64,000 nucleotides of DNA from Brevundimonas alba (lineage in GTDB: Bacteria > Pseudomonadota > Alphaproteobacteria > Caulobacterales > Caulobacteraceae): assembly GCF_011927945.1 (NCBI RefSeq), contig NZ_JAATJM010000002.1:248001-312000 (forward strand). Direction: 5' to 3'. The translations under genes and the position numbers were made by a program. The notes under the pieces are model-generated. The model saw only the letters and a program-made list of their open reading frames with translations, was not told the origin of the DNA and did not search any database. Positions 15,997-25,729 of this stretch are shown here, one piece after another (positions within the stretch are counted from its first letter, which is position 1; each line of letters opens with the position of its first letter).

Positions 15997-16632
15997 ATGA
16001 CCCTTTATCTCCGACCGGACGTCCACGCCGTGGCCATCGGCGGCGATCTGGCGCTGCTGGACATCGCCGGCGACGCCTATCTGTGCCTGCCCGGCGCCGC
16101 CTCGATCCTGACCGGCGGACGTCGGACGGCGATCGCGCCCGGACCCTTGGCCGACCCCCTGATTGAAGCCGGCCTGCTGGCGACCGAACCGCCGCCGGAG
16201 ATCGAGGCGCCGCCGCCCGCGCCGACGCGTTCGATCATCCATGGCCCCGCCGCCGGCGGCCCCGGCCCGCGCGCCTTGATCGCCGCCGCCGGCGTCGTCG
16301 CCGACATCCGCCGGGCGAGGGCGGGGCAGGGGCTGGCGCCCTATCTGCGCGTCGCCGAGGCGCGGACCGCCCTGTCGCGCGATCCTGAGGCGACGCTGGC
16401 GGCGGCGCGTCTGTTCTGGAGCATGGGCCCCTGGCTTCCGCTGGAGGGCGAGTGCCTGCTTCGGTCGGCGATGCTGGTCAGCTTCCTGCGACGGTCGGGG
16501 CTGGCGGCCGATTGGGTGTTTGGCGTCAGGCTCTGGCCGTTCAACGCCCATTGCTGGGTCCAGGCGGGCGAGGTCTGTCTCAACGACGATGTCGAACGGC
16601 TCTGGGCCTATACCCCGATCTTCCGCCGATGA
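15997..16632 (+). CDS. Lasso peptide B protein: RRE domain fused to leader peptidase
   Basis: A 211-residue protein that binds the precursor leader and cuts after the T-R pair. The N-terminal 65 or so residues form a PqqD-like recognition element (AVAIGGDLALLDIAGDAYLC). A Pro-rich linker leads to the transglutaminase-like cysteine protease with probable triad Cys153 (GECLLRSAML), His185 (FNAHCWVQ) and Asp197 (CLNDD). Fusion of both parts in one chain is usual for proteobacterial clusters such as mcjB. The gene starts 51 bases after the precursor and overlaps the cyclase gene by ATGA. Confidence 0.93.
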   Translation: MTLYLRPDVHAVAIGGDLALLDIAGDAYLCLPGAASILTGGRRTAIAPGPLADPLIEAGLLATEPPPEIEAPPPAPTRSIIHGPAAGGPGPRALIAAAGVVADIRRARAGQGLAPYLRVAEARTALSRDPEATLAAARLFWSMGPWLPLEGECLLRSAMLVSFLRRSGLAADWVFGVRLWPFNAHCWVQAGEVCLNDDVERLWAYTPIFRR

Positions 16633-18410
16633 AGATCCCGGGCCCCGATCAGACGGGCTATCTGGTCATCGACCGGGGGCGCCTCGGCGACGGCGGACGT
16701 CCTGCCGTGGACCGGGTGGCGGCCGCCCTCGAACGCGAGGGGTGGCGCCCCTTCGGCCCGATCGACGACATCACCATCCTGCTTGGACCGCGCGCGCGGC
16801 TCGCCGTTCGCCAGGTCGGCCGGCGGCATTTCCTGATAGGCGATTGGCGCGGCGGGACCGATCCGTTGTCGACCGTGATCGCGCGCAGCGCCGGCTCCGC
16901 CGACCTGGCGCGGGCCGCGGTCAGGGCGGGCTGGGGGCGCTATATCCTGGTCTGGCGCGACGAGGCCGGACGTCTGGCGCTGTTGCGCGATCCCACCGGC
17001 GCCCTGGACTGCGTCTGGTGGCGATACGGCGGCGCGGTGCTGGCCGCGCACGAGCCGCCGCGGCTGGCCGACGCCCTGTTGCCGGTCGATCTGGAGATCG
17101 ACTGGCCGGTCTTGGGCGAGATCGCCGCAGCGCCCGAACTGCTCGGCGATCGGCTGGCCCTGCGCGGCCTGACCGCCGTCAATCCGGGCGCCCTGTGCGT
17201 GATCGGCGAGACGGCGGAGGCGACGCCCGCCTGGGCGCCGACGGCGTTCTGCCGGGCGGGGCGGGACTGGGACGACAGCCATGGCGCACTGATCGGCGTG
17301 GTGGACGCGACGGTGGCCGCCCTGGCCGCGCCGCACCGCCGGCTGATCGGCGAACTCTCGGGTGGCCTGGATTCGGCCATTGCCGCCAGCAGCCTGAAGG
17401 CGACCGGATACGCCGGACGCGCCGGCTTCCTCAACTTTCACGGCGATTGGCGCGAGGGCGACGAACGTCCCTACGCCACGGCTGCGGCCGGTCATCTGGA
17501 GCTGGCCCTGACCGCCGTGCGCAAGCCGGTCGAGGCCATCACCTTGGCGCAACTGACCCCGCTCGGCGACAGCGTGCGCCCGGCGCTCCAGGGCGTCGAC
17601 GTCACCTACGACGCCGAGGTCGCGGGGCGGATGCGCCGAGGCCGGGCCACGGGTCTGCTTACCGGCCAGGGCGGAGACGCCGTCTTCTTCCAGGCGCCCG
17701 ACCCCGCCGTGGTCATCGACCGCCGCCGCCGAGAAGGGCTCGTCGGCCTGTCGCCGACCTTCATCGCGGCGGTGGCGCGCTGGACCCGACATTCGGCCTG
17801 GACGGTGCTCGGCCATGCCCTGAGCCCGAGAGCTCGGGAAACCGGGACGCCCAGCCGGCGCCATCCCTGGCTTGAGGACGCCGACGACCTGCCGCCGGCC
17901 AAGGCCCGACAACTGCGGCAGTTCGTGAACGCCCAACTGTTCTGGGGCGACTGCCTGCGCGCCCGGGCGGGGGATCTGCTGCATCCGTTCCTCAGCCAGC
18001 CCGTGGCGGAACACTGCCTGGCCATCCCGGCCGACCGGCTGATCACGGGGGTGCGCGATCGCGGCCTGGCCCGGCAGGCCTTCGCCGGGCGCCTGCCGCC
18101 CCTGCTCACCGAGCGTCGGAGCAAGGGCGATCTCAGCCATTTCTACGGACAGGTGACGCGCGCCAGCCTGCCCGTGCTGACGCCGCTCCTGCTCGACGGC
18201 CTTCAGGCCGCCCACGGCCTGATCGACCGCAAATCGCTCGAGGTCGAACTGACCGAGGCGCGGCTGATCTGGAGCCCGGGCTACAACCGGCTACTGGTCG
18301 GGGCTGTTCTGGAGGTCTGGGCTCGAAGCTGGCAGGCCCGCATCGACGACATCCGTCGGGCGCACATAGCGGTCGAGCCAGTCGAGGATGCGCGCGTGCA
18401 GGTCCCGTAG
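16629..18410 (+). CDS. Lasso cyclase (C protein, asparagine synthetase-like)
   Basis: A 593-residue ATP-dependent enzyme that adenylates the ring Glu and closes the isopeptide bond with the core N-terminus. It has a glutamine-amidotransferase-like N-terminal half lacking an initial Cys (MKIPGPDQ), then a synthetase half with PP-loop GELSGGLDSAIAAS. GLLTGQGGDAVFFQ matches a conserved AsnB/McjC block. ATG 16629 overlaps the B-gene stop. The last 120 bases overlap, in antisense, the 3' end of the isopeptidase gene. Confidence 0.93.
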   Translation: MKIPGPDQTGYLVIDRGRLGDGGRPAVDRVAAALEREGWRPFGPIDDITILLGPRARLAVRQVGRRHFLIGDWRGGTDPLSTVIARSAGSADLARAAVRAGWGRYILVWRDEAGRLALLRDPTGALDCVWWRYGGAVLAAHEPPRLADALLPVDLEIDWPVLGEIAAAPELLGDRLALRGLTAVNPGALCVIGETAEATPAWAPTAFCRAGRDWDDSHGALIGVVDATVAALAAPHRRLIGELSGGLDSAIAASSLKATGYAGRAGFLNFHGDWREGDERPYATAAAGHLELALTAVRKPVEAITLAQLTPLGDSVRPALQGVDVTYDAEVAGRMRRGRATGLLTGQGGDAVFFQAPDPAVVIDRRRREGLVGLSPTFIAAVARWTRHSAWTVLGHALSPRARETGTPSRRHPWLEDADDLPPAKARQLRQFVNAQLFWGDCLRARAGDLLHPFLSQPVAEHCLAIPADRLITGVRDRGLARQAFAGRLPPLLTERRSKGDLSHFYGQVTRASLPVLTPLLLDGLQAAHGLIDRKSLEVELTEARLIWSPGYNRLLVGAVLEVWARSWQARIDDIRRAHIAVEPVEDARVQVP

Positions 18411-20738
18411 GTTGGCGGGACTGACGAACACATGCCCCTCGCCGGCGTAGGTCAGGAAGGCGGCTTCCCGATCGAGGCGATAGAGGGCGCCGAACAGGAC
18501 GTCGGCCCCGACCGGGTCGAGATCGCCCTCGATCAGGAGGGCGGGCGTCCGGATGCGTTCGGCCAGATAGAGGGGGCTGTTGTCGACATAGGTCTGCGGC
18601 CGTCCGACCAGCGAGGCTCCGATCCCGCCCTGACCCGTCTCGGCCCAGCCCGCGAGGGCGTTGATCGGCACCCCGTCGTCCGGCGAGACCAGGAAATGCG
18701 GCGGCAGGGCGTAGGTTCGCGAAAGATCGGCGTAGCCCGCGGCGGCGATTACGGCACGAAACCGGTCGCTCTGCGATGTCGCCAGCAGGGCCGCATAGCC
18801 GCCGTAGCTATGGCCGATCAGGCCGACCCGGCCGGCATCGACGCGTTCCCCGGCGGCGTCGACGATGGCCTGGATCCGGTCGGCGATGTTCTCCAGGCCC
18901 GGCCCCGGCCCCGTTCGCCGAGGCAGGCTCGGGACGAGCACGGCGTAGCCGGCGGCGGCCAGTACCTGCGGATTGATGTGGAGCCGCTCGCCGCCGGGAC
19001 GCATCCAGGCGGGCGCGGCCGGGTAATCGGTCCCGGGATAGAGGACGACGGCCACGGGCGGTCGCGCGCCGGATGGGGTTCCCGGCGGCATTAGCAACCA
19101 GCTGGTCAGCGTCTGGCCGTCCGGCCCGGGGTGGCGGACGGGGACGATCTCGCCCCAGGCGACATTGTCGAAGGCGGTGTTGACCGTCGCCAGCCGCCGC
19201 ACGGCGTCGGCGGCGTGAAGGCGCAGGCTGACCGACCCGCCGGCGCTGCGCGTCTGGGCGATCAGATAGGTTCGCGTCGGGCTGACCGCGACGAGACTTT
19301 CGTCGGCGGCGAGCGGCGAGAGGCAGGTTCGGACCTGCGGGGCGGCGGGCGCGCTCAGACAGCCGCCCGGATCCATCAGGACGCGTTGCCCGCGCTGGAC
19401 GCCGTCGGGGTTCCAGCCTTGCCGGCTGCCCCCGTCGGCCGCCCGTTCCCGGTCCCACAGACGGCCCGCGACCACCCGGGGCTCGGCCTGCGACGGCAGG
19501 GGATGCAGGCCGTCGGGGCGTTCGATCCAGGTGCGCCCGTCGATCTCGATCAGGGTCTCGCGGGGCGTCCGCACCGGCGAGACGGTCGGCGTCGGGCCGC
19601 TTCGCAGCCAGACCCTCTCGCCATTGACCGTTCGGACCTGCACGACGGGCCGGGCCGCGCTCCAGCCGCCCCGGGCGATCTGAATCTTGCCGATCTCCTC
19701 ATCCAACCAGGGACGGTCCGTTCCGAGCGCCACGGCTTCAGCACGGCCGCGCCGGTCCAGGGTCCAGAAGTGGCCGTCGGCCCAGTCGCCGCCGGCGTCG
19801 CGCGCGAAGGCGAGCAGCCGACGGGAATCCGGCGACCAGGACAGCAGATGGGAGAGGAAATCCTGGTCGGGCAGGGGCTCTTCCGCGCCGCCGCGATCCA
19901 GATCGACCAGCAGCAGCCGGCGGCGGCGGCTGGGCGTGCCGACCGTGACCGGCGTCTCCCCATCCGCCTGCAGGTCTTCGGCGTTGAGCAGCGCCGCGAC
20001 CGCGCCGCCGTCTGGCGACACCTCCAGGTCGAACAGGTCGCCGCGCGCCAGGACGCGCTCCTCGCCGTCTTGGAGATCGAAGAGGATCAGCCGCGCGGGG
20101 CCGGATCGCGTCCGGCTGTCGCGGGCCGCGCCGCTGGGGATGAGCACCGCGGACGGCGCGTGGCCGGCGGCGAAGGTTCGCCACAGCGCGGTCTTGCGCG
20201 CTTCGGTCTGTCCGCCGAGCCTGAACACCAGGGGCAGGTCGTCATCCGGACGGGCGATCGCCACCAACTGCGTCTCCGATCGCCAGGCGACCGTCCGCCC
20301 GAGGCCGGTGAACTCGGGCGTAAGGGGCAGCCAGCGGACCTGTCCGGTCGCCAGGGTCATGACCCCCAGCCGCCAGGACGTCTCCTGCAGGCGGAAGACC
20401 AGCATCCTGTCTCCGCCGGGCGAGAAGGGCCCCGAGAGGTAGCCGCTTGCGTGGCCGGGATCCTCGAGCCGACGCACCGGGGCGCCGGCGGGCGTATGAA
20501 TCTCCAGCCCGCTGAGCAGATGCGGCGTCATCAGCCCGAAGCGGTAGGTCGCGGCCGAGGACCAGGCCGCCCGTCGCTCGACGACGATCCAGCGCCCGTC
20601 CCGGCTGATCCGCACCTGGCCGAGGCTCTCCTGATCCAGCAGGGTCTCGATTGTCACGGACGCCCGCGTTTGACCCAAAGCCGGGCTGGCCGCCGTGAGG
20701 AGAACGGCGACCAGCCCGCAGCCGACCGCGAGCCGCAT
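18291..20738 (-). CDS. Lasso peptide isopeptidase, S9 (prolyl oligopeptidase-like) hydrolase
   Basis: A serine hydrolase of 815 residues with an export signal (MRLAVGCGLVAVLLTAASPA). A beta-propeller-like N-terminal part is followed by an alpha/beta-hydrolase domain with Ser644 in GHSYGG, an Asp in LIEGDLDPVGAD and His769 in GEGHVFVSP. Isopeptidases of this type (AtxE1/AtxE2) hydrolyse the ring bond of lasso peptides from the same cluster. ATG 20738 overlaps the receptor stop (TGATG), so import and linearisation are coupled genetically. Its 3' end runs 120 bases into the cyclase gene. Confidence 0.88.
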   Translation of the reverse strand: MRLAVGCGLVAVLLTAASPALGQTRASVTIETLLDQESLGQVRISRDGRWIVVERRAAWSSAATYRFGLMTPHLLSGLEIHTPAGAPVRRLEDPGHASGYLSGPFSPGGDRMLVFRLQETSWRLGVMTLATGQVRWLPLTPEFTGLGRTVAWRSETQLVAIARPDDDLPLVFRLGGQTEARKTALWRTFAAGHAPSAVLIPSGAARDSRTRSGPARLILFDLQDGEERVLARGDLFDLEVSPDGGAVAALLNAEDLQADGETPVTVGTPSRRRRLLLVDLDRGGAEEPLPDQDFLSHLLSWSPDSRRLLAFARDAGGDWADGHFWTLDRRGRAEAVALGTDRPWLDEEIGKIQIARGGWSAARPVVQVRTVNGERVWLRSGPTPTVSPVRTPRETLIEIDGRTWIERPDGLHPLPSQAEPRVVAGRLWDRERAADGGSRQGWNPDGVQRGQRVLMDPGGCLSAPAAPQVRTCLSPLAADESLVAVSPTRTYLIAQTRSAGGSVSLRLHAADAVRRLATVNTAFDNVAWGEIVPVRHPGPDGQTLTSWLLMPPGTPSGARPPVAVVLYPGTDYPAAPAWMRPGGERLHINPQVLAAAGYAVLVPSLPRRTGPGPGLENIADRIQAIVDAAGERVDAGRVGLIGHSYGGYAALLATSQSDRFRAVIAAAGYADLSRTYALPPHFLVSPDDGVPINALAGWAETGQGGIGASLVGRPQTYVDNSPLYLAERIRTPALLIEGDLDPVGADVLFGALYRLDREAAFLTYAGEGHVFVSPANLRDLHARILDWLDRYVRPTDVVDAGLPASSPDLQNSPDQ

Positions 20739-23698
20739 CACCAGGCTCGGGTCAGTTGCAGCGAGACGAAGCGGCCGATGACATTGGTGTTGGCCGCATC
20801 GTAACCGATGCCCTCGGGCGCGTTGTAGAAGGGCGGATCGCGGTCGAAGGCGTTCTGGACCGTCAGGGCAACGGTCGATCCCGCCAGCGGACCGGCCTGA
20901 GGCGCATAGCGCACCTGCACGTCGGCGGTGACCCACGACCCGATCCGGGCGCCCGCCAGATCGCGATAGCCGTCGACATAGTTGATTGACGAGGACACGC
21001 CCCAGTCGCCGCGCGTCCAGCCCATCGAGCTCCGGCCGCGCAGGCCAACCGGATAGTTCGGGCGGTCGCGCAGGGAGACGACCGTCGAGTTCGGCGTGGC
21101 CTGGCTGTCGAAGCGGCTAAGGTAGGAGAAGGCCAGGTTCAGGTCGAAGGCATTTGGCCCGAGGTCGAAGGCGTAACCGGCGCTGACGTCGACGCCCTCG
21201 ACTTGGACGCGGGCGGTGTTGACGTAGCGCGCATCCACGATCGCCCCGTAGGACGTCGCCGGATAGGCGCTGGCGAGGTTGGTGGTCGGCAGGTCGAGTA
21301 TGGCCTGTACCGCGGCCCGGTCGTCGGCGTTGGTCAGGGGCGCGACGACGCGGATGAACGGCGACAGCGCCGGATCGGTCAGCGCCGTCAGGATATTCTC
21401 GAACGTCGGCTGGCCGATGCGGTTGTCGAAGTCGGTCCGGAACCAGTTGACGCCGAGGCGTAGTCCCGCGATCGACGAGGGCCGGTATTCCCCGCCCAGG
21501 GTCCAGGTGTCGGCCTGTTCCGACTCCAGGTCCGGATTGCCGCCGTACTGGATGATCGACAGGATCTGCTGGACCCCGCGCGGCAGGAAGGTGGGGCTGG
21601 CGCGCGGCGCGTCGTTCAGTTCCCGAAGGGCCGGGGCGCGGTAGGAGGCGCCGTAGTTGGCCCGCAGGGTCAGGTCCGGAACCGGGTCCCATAGCACGCC
21701 GATCTTGGGACTGGTGGTCTGGCCGATGTCCTCATAGTCCTCGAACCGGGCGGCCACCGACAGCTCCAGCCGCTCGAAGCCCGGTCGCCGATTGTCGGCG
21801 CCGAACAGCGGGATGCGCAACTCGCCGAAGACGGCCGAAACCTTGCGGCTCGACTCCGTGGGCACGCCCGTGGTTGGCGTCACGCTTGAGGTGAAGTTGT
21901 CGATGCGGCGCCAGAAGGTCTCCTCGCGAAAAGACAGGCCCGCGGCGAGTTTGATCGGTCCGCCGGGCAGCGAGAGCAGGGTCCCGTCGACCTGAAGGTT
22001 GGCCGAGGTCACCGTCATTTCGCTCAGGGTGGCGTTCCGACCTGAACTGATGAAGGCCAGGACGGCGGCCGGGCTGCCGCCGCCGCCGCCGAACGGATTG
22101 AAGTGTCCGTCCCGGGCGGCGCTGAAGGGGGTCGCCGGATTGTCAGCGACGGCGCCCAGCGCTTCGCGCAGGAAGGTCGAGTTCACCGTGCCGGTGGTGC
22201 GGTTCTCGCCTGTCTCCGAGGCGTAGGCGACATAGGCGTCGAGCCGCCAGTCGGCGAAGAGATCGACCTTGGCTCCGATGGATGCGCCGAAGCTCTCCGC
22301 CTCGCCACTGATCACAGGGTTGGGGAGGTCGTTTTCGAAGGAGTAGGCGATGGTGTGGGACGCCGCGCCGGTCGGGGAGACGAAATAGGGGTTGCCCCGG
22401 TTCACTGTCAGCAGGCTCGCGAACGGCGCCGATGTCGTCTCGTAGTCGCGACGGCCGTAGCGGGCGTCGGCGCTCAACACCATTCTGTCGCCCAGATCCT
22501 GCCGGAGCGCGGCGAAGAGGCTGTGGCGAGTCTGCTGCGGCAGGACGTTCAGGCCCAGGCGCTGGTTGCTCAGATTGGTTCGGCCGGCGAGAAAGTCGCC
22601 AGGGTCGAGGTCTGTCCCGTCCTGGCCGGCGGGAATGGCGTAGGCCGAGACATAGCCGCCGCTGACCGGATCAAAGACGACGATATTGCCCGGGCTGCTG
22701 TAGTTGAGCCGCCGATCGGACCCGCCGCGCCATCTCAGGTCCGCGTCTCCGGCGAGGCGGCGCTCGGACACCGGCAGGGCGCCGCGATCGTAGTATTCAT
22801 AGGTGCCCATCAGGCTGCCCGACGACCACCGGCGCCCGAAGGTTTGGCCGAGCTGATACTCCTTGCTGGCGCCGTCGGCCGTCTGGCCGACCCGCACCCG
22901 GGTCTCGGCGCCCTCGTAGTCGTCGCGCAGGATGATGTTGACGACGCCGCCGACCGCGTCGGCCCCGTACAGGGCCGATGCGCCATCGAGCAGGACGTCA
23001 ATCCGTTCGATCGCACTGGTGGGGATGGTGGAGACGTCGGCGAAATCGCCCATCGCGCCCGTGCCGCCCATCCGGCGGCCGTTGACCAGGACCAAGGTGG
23101 CGTCGCTGCCCAGACCGCGCAGATTGACGCCTGATGCGAAGCTCCCGTTGGTTGCGCTGCGATCCGCGCCGTTCTGAAGCGCGCCTTCGTTCGCGGTACC
23201 TCCGAAATTCTGCGGAAGAGCGGCCAGGGCCTGGGCCACCGTCGCATGGCCGTCGCGATCGATCTGGTCGCGGCTGACGGTGACCACCGGGGAAGGCCCG
23301 TCGGCGACGCCCCGGATCAGACTCCCGGTCACGACCACCTCATCAAGGGTGACCGTTTCCGGGTCCAAGTCGGCTTCAGCCCGTGTGCTCGGGTCGTAGA
23401 GCACGAACACATTGGGGCGCGTCCGACGATACGAAAGGCCCGAGCCCCTCAGCGCTGCGGCCAGGGCCGCCTCGGCGGTGTAGACGCCGCTCACTCCCGG
23501 CGACGCCCGACCAGCAGCGAGCGCGTCTGGGTACAGAATCTGCTGGCCGCTCTGTTGGGCGAAGGCGGTCAGGGCTCGGTCGAGCGGTCCCGCCGCCACG
23601 TCGTAGCGCCTTACCGCATCTGCGGTTTGCGCAATCACCGGCGTCGCTGACGCCAGCAGCAGCGCGGACAACGCTGTTGAACCGAAACCCATTCGCAT
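20738..23698 (-). CDS. TonB-dependent receptor with STN signalling domain
   Basis: A 986-residue outer-membrane receptor. A signal peptide (about 1-25) is followed by a secretin/TonB short N-terminal domain (RYDVAAGPLDRALTAFAQQS to about 110), the plug (TLDEVVVTGSLIRG, then LVNGRRMGG) and a beta-barrel ending in Phe-Val-Ser-Leu-Gln-Leu-Thr-Arg-Ala-Trp. The STN domain signals to a FecR protein, and fecR and sigma genes lie just upstream. ATG 23698 is chosen because GGGGGAAG lies a few bases before it. In related lasso clusters this receptor is thought to take up the lasso peptide. Confidence 0.92.
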   Translation of the reverse strand: MRMGFGSTALSALLLASATPVIAQTADAVRRYDVAAGPLDRALTAFAQQSGQQILYPDALAAGRASPGVSGVYTAEAALAAALRGSGLSYRRTRPNVFVLYDPSTRAEADLDPETVTLDEVVVTGSLIRGVADGPSPVVTVSRDQIDRDGHATVAQALAALPQNFGGTANEGALQNGADRSATNGSFASGVNLRGLGSDATLVLVNGRRMGGTGAMGDFADVSTIPTSAIERIDVLLDGASALYGADAVGGVVNIILRDDYEGAETRVRVGQTADGASKEYQLGQTFGRRWSSGSLMGTYEYYDRGALPVSERRLAGDADLRWRGGSDRRLNYSSPGNIVVFDPVSGGYVSAYAIPAGQDGTDLDPGDFLAGRTNLSNQRLGLNVLPQQTRHSLFAALRQDLGDRMVLSADARYGRRDYETTSAPFASLLTVNRGNPYFVSPTGAASHTIAYSFENDLPNPVISGEAESFGASIGAKVDLFADWRLDAYVAYASETGENRTTGTVNSTFLREALGAVADNPATPFSAARDGHFNPFGGGGGSPAAVLAFISSGRNATLSEMTVTSANLQVDGTLLSLPGGPIKLAAGLSFREETFWRRIDNFTSSVTPTTGVPTESSRKVSAVFGELRIPLFGADNRRPGFERLELSVAARFEDYEDIGQTTSPKIGVLWDPVPDLTLRANYGASYRAPALRELNDAPRASPTFLPRGVQQILSIIQYGGNPDLESEQADTWTLGGEYRPSSIAGLRLGVNWFRTDFDNRIGQPTFENILTALTDPALSPFIRVVAPLTNADDRAAVQAILDLPTTNLASAYPATSYGAIVDARYVNTARVQVEGVDVSAGYAFDLGPNAFDLNLAFSYLSRFDSQATPNSTVVSLRDRPNYPVGLRGRSSMGWTRGDWGVSSSINYVDGYRDLAGARIGSWVTADVQVRYAPQAGPLAGSTVALTVQNAFDRDPPFYNAPEGIGYDAANTNVIGRFVSLQLTRAW

Positions 23699-23790
23699 AG
23701 TCTTCCCCCTTCTGATTACCCGCACGTTGGCGGGGCGGGGAAGAGACGACGGGAAGGGGAGACCACCCTAAGTCCGCCTACGAATTATTT

Positions 23791-24777
23791 TCAGGCCGGC
23801 GGGCCCGACAGGATCACGGCCCCGTCCGGCCGCCGTTCGGCGGTCACGCCATAGAGGTCCTGCAGGGCGGCGATGAAGCCGTCGGTGTCGCCGGTGTCGA
23901 AGACGCCGCTGACCGGGATCTCCGCGATATGGGACGCCCGCAGATCGATTTTGGCGTCGCTGTAGCGGTTGACCTCCGTCACGGCGACACGGATCGGTGT
24001 CCCATCGAAGATCAACCGGCCCGTGGTCCAACTCGTCTCGCGCACGACATCGACGGAGGCGACCGCCGGCCGGGGTCCGGTCGTGACCAGTTGCTGTCCC
24101 GGATCGAGCGACCAGCCCGGCCCCGCGCCTGTGCTCTCCCGGACCGCGACCCGGCCTTCGACCAGCGTCACCCGAGCGCCGTCGCCGTCCCGGCGCACGT
24201 CGAAGCGGGTTCCGATCGCCGTGACGTGGGTGTCGCCCGCCGTAACCACGAAGGGCCGGGCGGAGTCGCCGGTCACGTCGAAGAAGGCCTGGCCCGACAG
24301 GAGCGCCACCGATCTTCGATCGTCGCGCAACCGGACCTGAATGCGCGACCCCGTATCCAGAATGACGCGCGACCCGTCGTCGAGACGCACCGTGCGCTGC
24401 TCGCCGACGGCCGTCGCATAGTCGAGCGGCCGGCTGACGGCCCAGAGCGATCCGGCCGCGATGACCGCGACGGCGGCCAAGGCGGCCCCGCCGAGCGGCT
24501 TCCAGAGCCGCGACACCATAGCGCGCGCCCGGACCGGCGGCGGCGCCTTGCCCAGGGCTTCGGCGGTCAGGGCGCTGATGTCGGGGTCGCCCGCCAAGGT
24601 GTTGGTGGCGCTCCAGACGGCCTCGACCCGTTCATAGGCGCGCGCATTGTCCGGATCCCGCCGCCAGGCGCTGAACGCCTTGACGTCGTCCGTGGAGACG
24701 CGCTGCTGGCTCAGGCGTGCAAACCAGGAAGCGGCCTCCTGCCGCCGGATGTCGAGGTCGCCATCGACCGTCATCAT
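23791..24777 (-). CDS. FecR-family anti-sigma/signal relay protein
   Basis: A 328-residue inner-membrane protein. An N-terminal cytoplasmic DUF4880 part (EAASWFARLSQQRVSTDD, then AWRRDPDNARAYERVEAVW) is followed by one membrane helix near 95-115 and a periplasmic FecR domain (TAVGEQRTVRLDDGSRVILD). The C-terminal segment (about 255-328) looks like the STN-like domain that contacts the receptor. It starts 7 bases after the sigma gene and is followed after 92 bases by the receptor gene, the classic FecI-FecR-receptor order. Confidence 0.92.
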   Translation of the reverse strand: MMTVDGDLDIRRQEAASWFARLSQQRVSTDDVKAFSAWRRDPDNARAYERVEAVWSATNTLAGDPDISALTAEALGKAPPPVRARAMVSRLWKPLGGAALAAVAVIAAGSLWAVSRPLDYATAVGEQRTVRLDDGSRVILDTGSRIQVRLRDDRRSVALLSGQAFFDVTGDSARPFVVTAGDTHVTAIGTRFDVRRDGDGARVTLVEGRVAVRESTGAGPGWSLDPGQQLVTTGPRPAVASVDVVRETSWTTGRLIFDGTPIRVAVTEVNRYSDAKIDLRASHIAEIPVSGVFDTGDTDGFIAALQDLYGVTAERRPDGAVILSGPPA

Positions 24778-24784
24778 GCCCTGC

Positions 24785-25273
24785 CTAATCGTCCAGCCGA
24801 GCGACGCAGTGCTCGAGCGCCTTCGACATCCGCCACTCGACGGTTTTGACGCTGAGGCCGCGCGCCGCCGCGATCTCGGGGTACGTCATACCGCCGAAGC
24901 GGCTCAAAACGAAGATGTCCCGATAAAGCGGAGGCATGGTGAGGACGATCTGCTTCAGCATCATCTGTTCCGCCTGGGATGCGGACTCGCTCTGATCCTG
25001 CCCGAAACCGCCGGAGGACTCGCGCTGGCGCTTGAGGCGGCGGCTCTCGTCGCGGACCAGATTGAGCGCGATCCGCAGCAGAAAGGCCTTGGGGTGCCGG
25101 ATGTCCGCGCTCGGGTAAGGCGCCGCGCGCAGATAGGTCTCCTGGACGACGTCGGCCGCCTGGTCGGCGCCAACGTGGGCCCTCAGCCGGCCATCGAGCC
25201 AGCCGGCATAGCGGCGATAAAGGCCGTTCAGGCCCTCCGCTGCTTCCGGCTTCAACTCCTTGGCGTCGGTCAA
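24785..25273 (-). CDS. FecI-like ECF sigma factor
   Basis: A 162-residue sigma factor with region 2 (LYRRYAGWLDGRLRAHVGAD, then VVQETYLRAA) and region 4 (PPLYRDIFVLSRFGGMTYPE, then GLSVKTVEWRMSKALEHC). I place the start at TTG 25273, since GGAG lies 7 bases upstream and this gives the normal FecI length. An upstream ATG at 25468 would add 65 residues with no sigma features. It probably transcribes the receptor/isopeptidase genes on signal from FecR. Confidence 0.88.
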   Translation of the reverse strand: MTDAKELKPEAAEGLNGLYRRYAGWLDGRLRAHVGADQAADVVQETYLRAAPYPSADIRHPKAFLLRIALNLVRDESRRLKRQRESSGGFGQDQSESASQAEQMMLKQIVLTMPPLYRDIFVLSRFGGMTYPEIAAARGLSVKTVEWRMSKALEHCVARLDD

Positions 25274-25729
25274 CGCGATTCTCCGGCCTCCGGGGAAGGA
25301 CGGGGAATCCGCAGACGAGATCGCACAGGCTCCGGAGCCCGTGCGAGCGCACGGGTTCGGGCCGCTGACAAGCGACAGGCGCGTAAGACGCGCGTCGTTG
25401 AGTTTGACTTCGCACAGGGGATTCCAGGCCCCTATCGGCGCGGACGCCGACGCCGAAGCATGAATCAAACGGAATCGAGACGCAAGGCGGAGGGGTCGGG
25501 CGTTGGAATCCTCTGCGAACGAGGCCCGCTACTTCAGCGCCCAGCGCCGCCTCCGCCACAGGCGAACCCCGGCTCCGGCTGCGCACCTATCTCACGGCGC
25601 CCGACGCCATGGCTGTAGTCGCCGGCGGAGCCCGCTTCAACGGGTGGCGGTCGGTCGCGAACCCGCAAAAAAGCGGCGGACGAGCCGCAAAACATTGACG
25701 TTGCCCGGGGGCAAAATCCCCGTGTACGG
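25274..25729. other. Intergenic gap between sigma gene and LuxR-type gene
   Basis: About 456 bases with no gene I can support. It should hold the divergent promoters of the sigma/FecR genes and the LuxR-type gene. A perfect 8-bp hairpin (CCCGTGCG-AG-CGCACGGG) lies near 25337-25354, and TTGCCCGGGGGCAA, a palindrome, lies near 25700-25714, just before the LuxR-type start. No clear promoter boxes were found. Confidence 0.5.

Noticed and set aside
15657..16166. Open frame across the lasso precursor in another frame
   Set aside because: Arg/Pro-rich product with no domain; the precursor and B genes have ribosome sites and clear motifs in their own frames.
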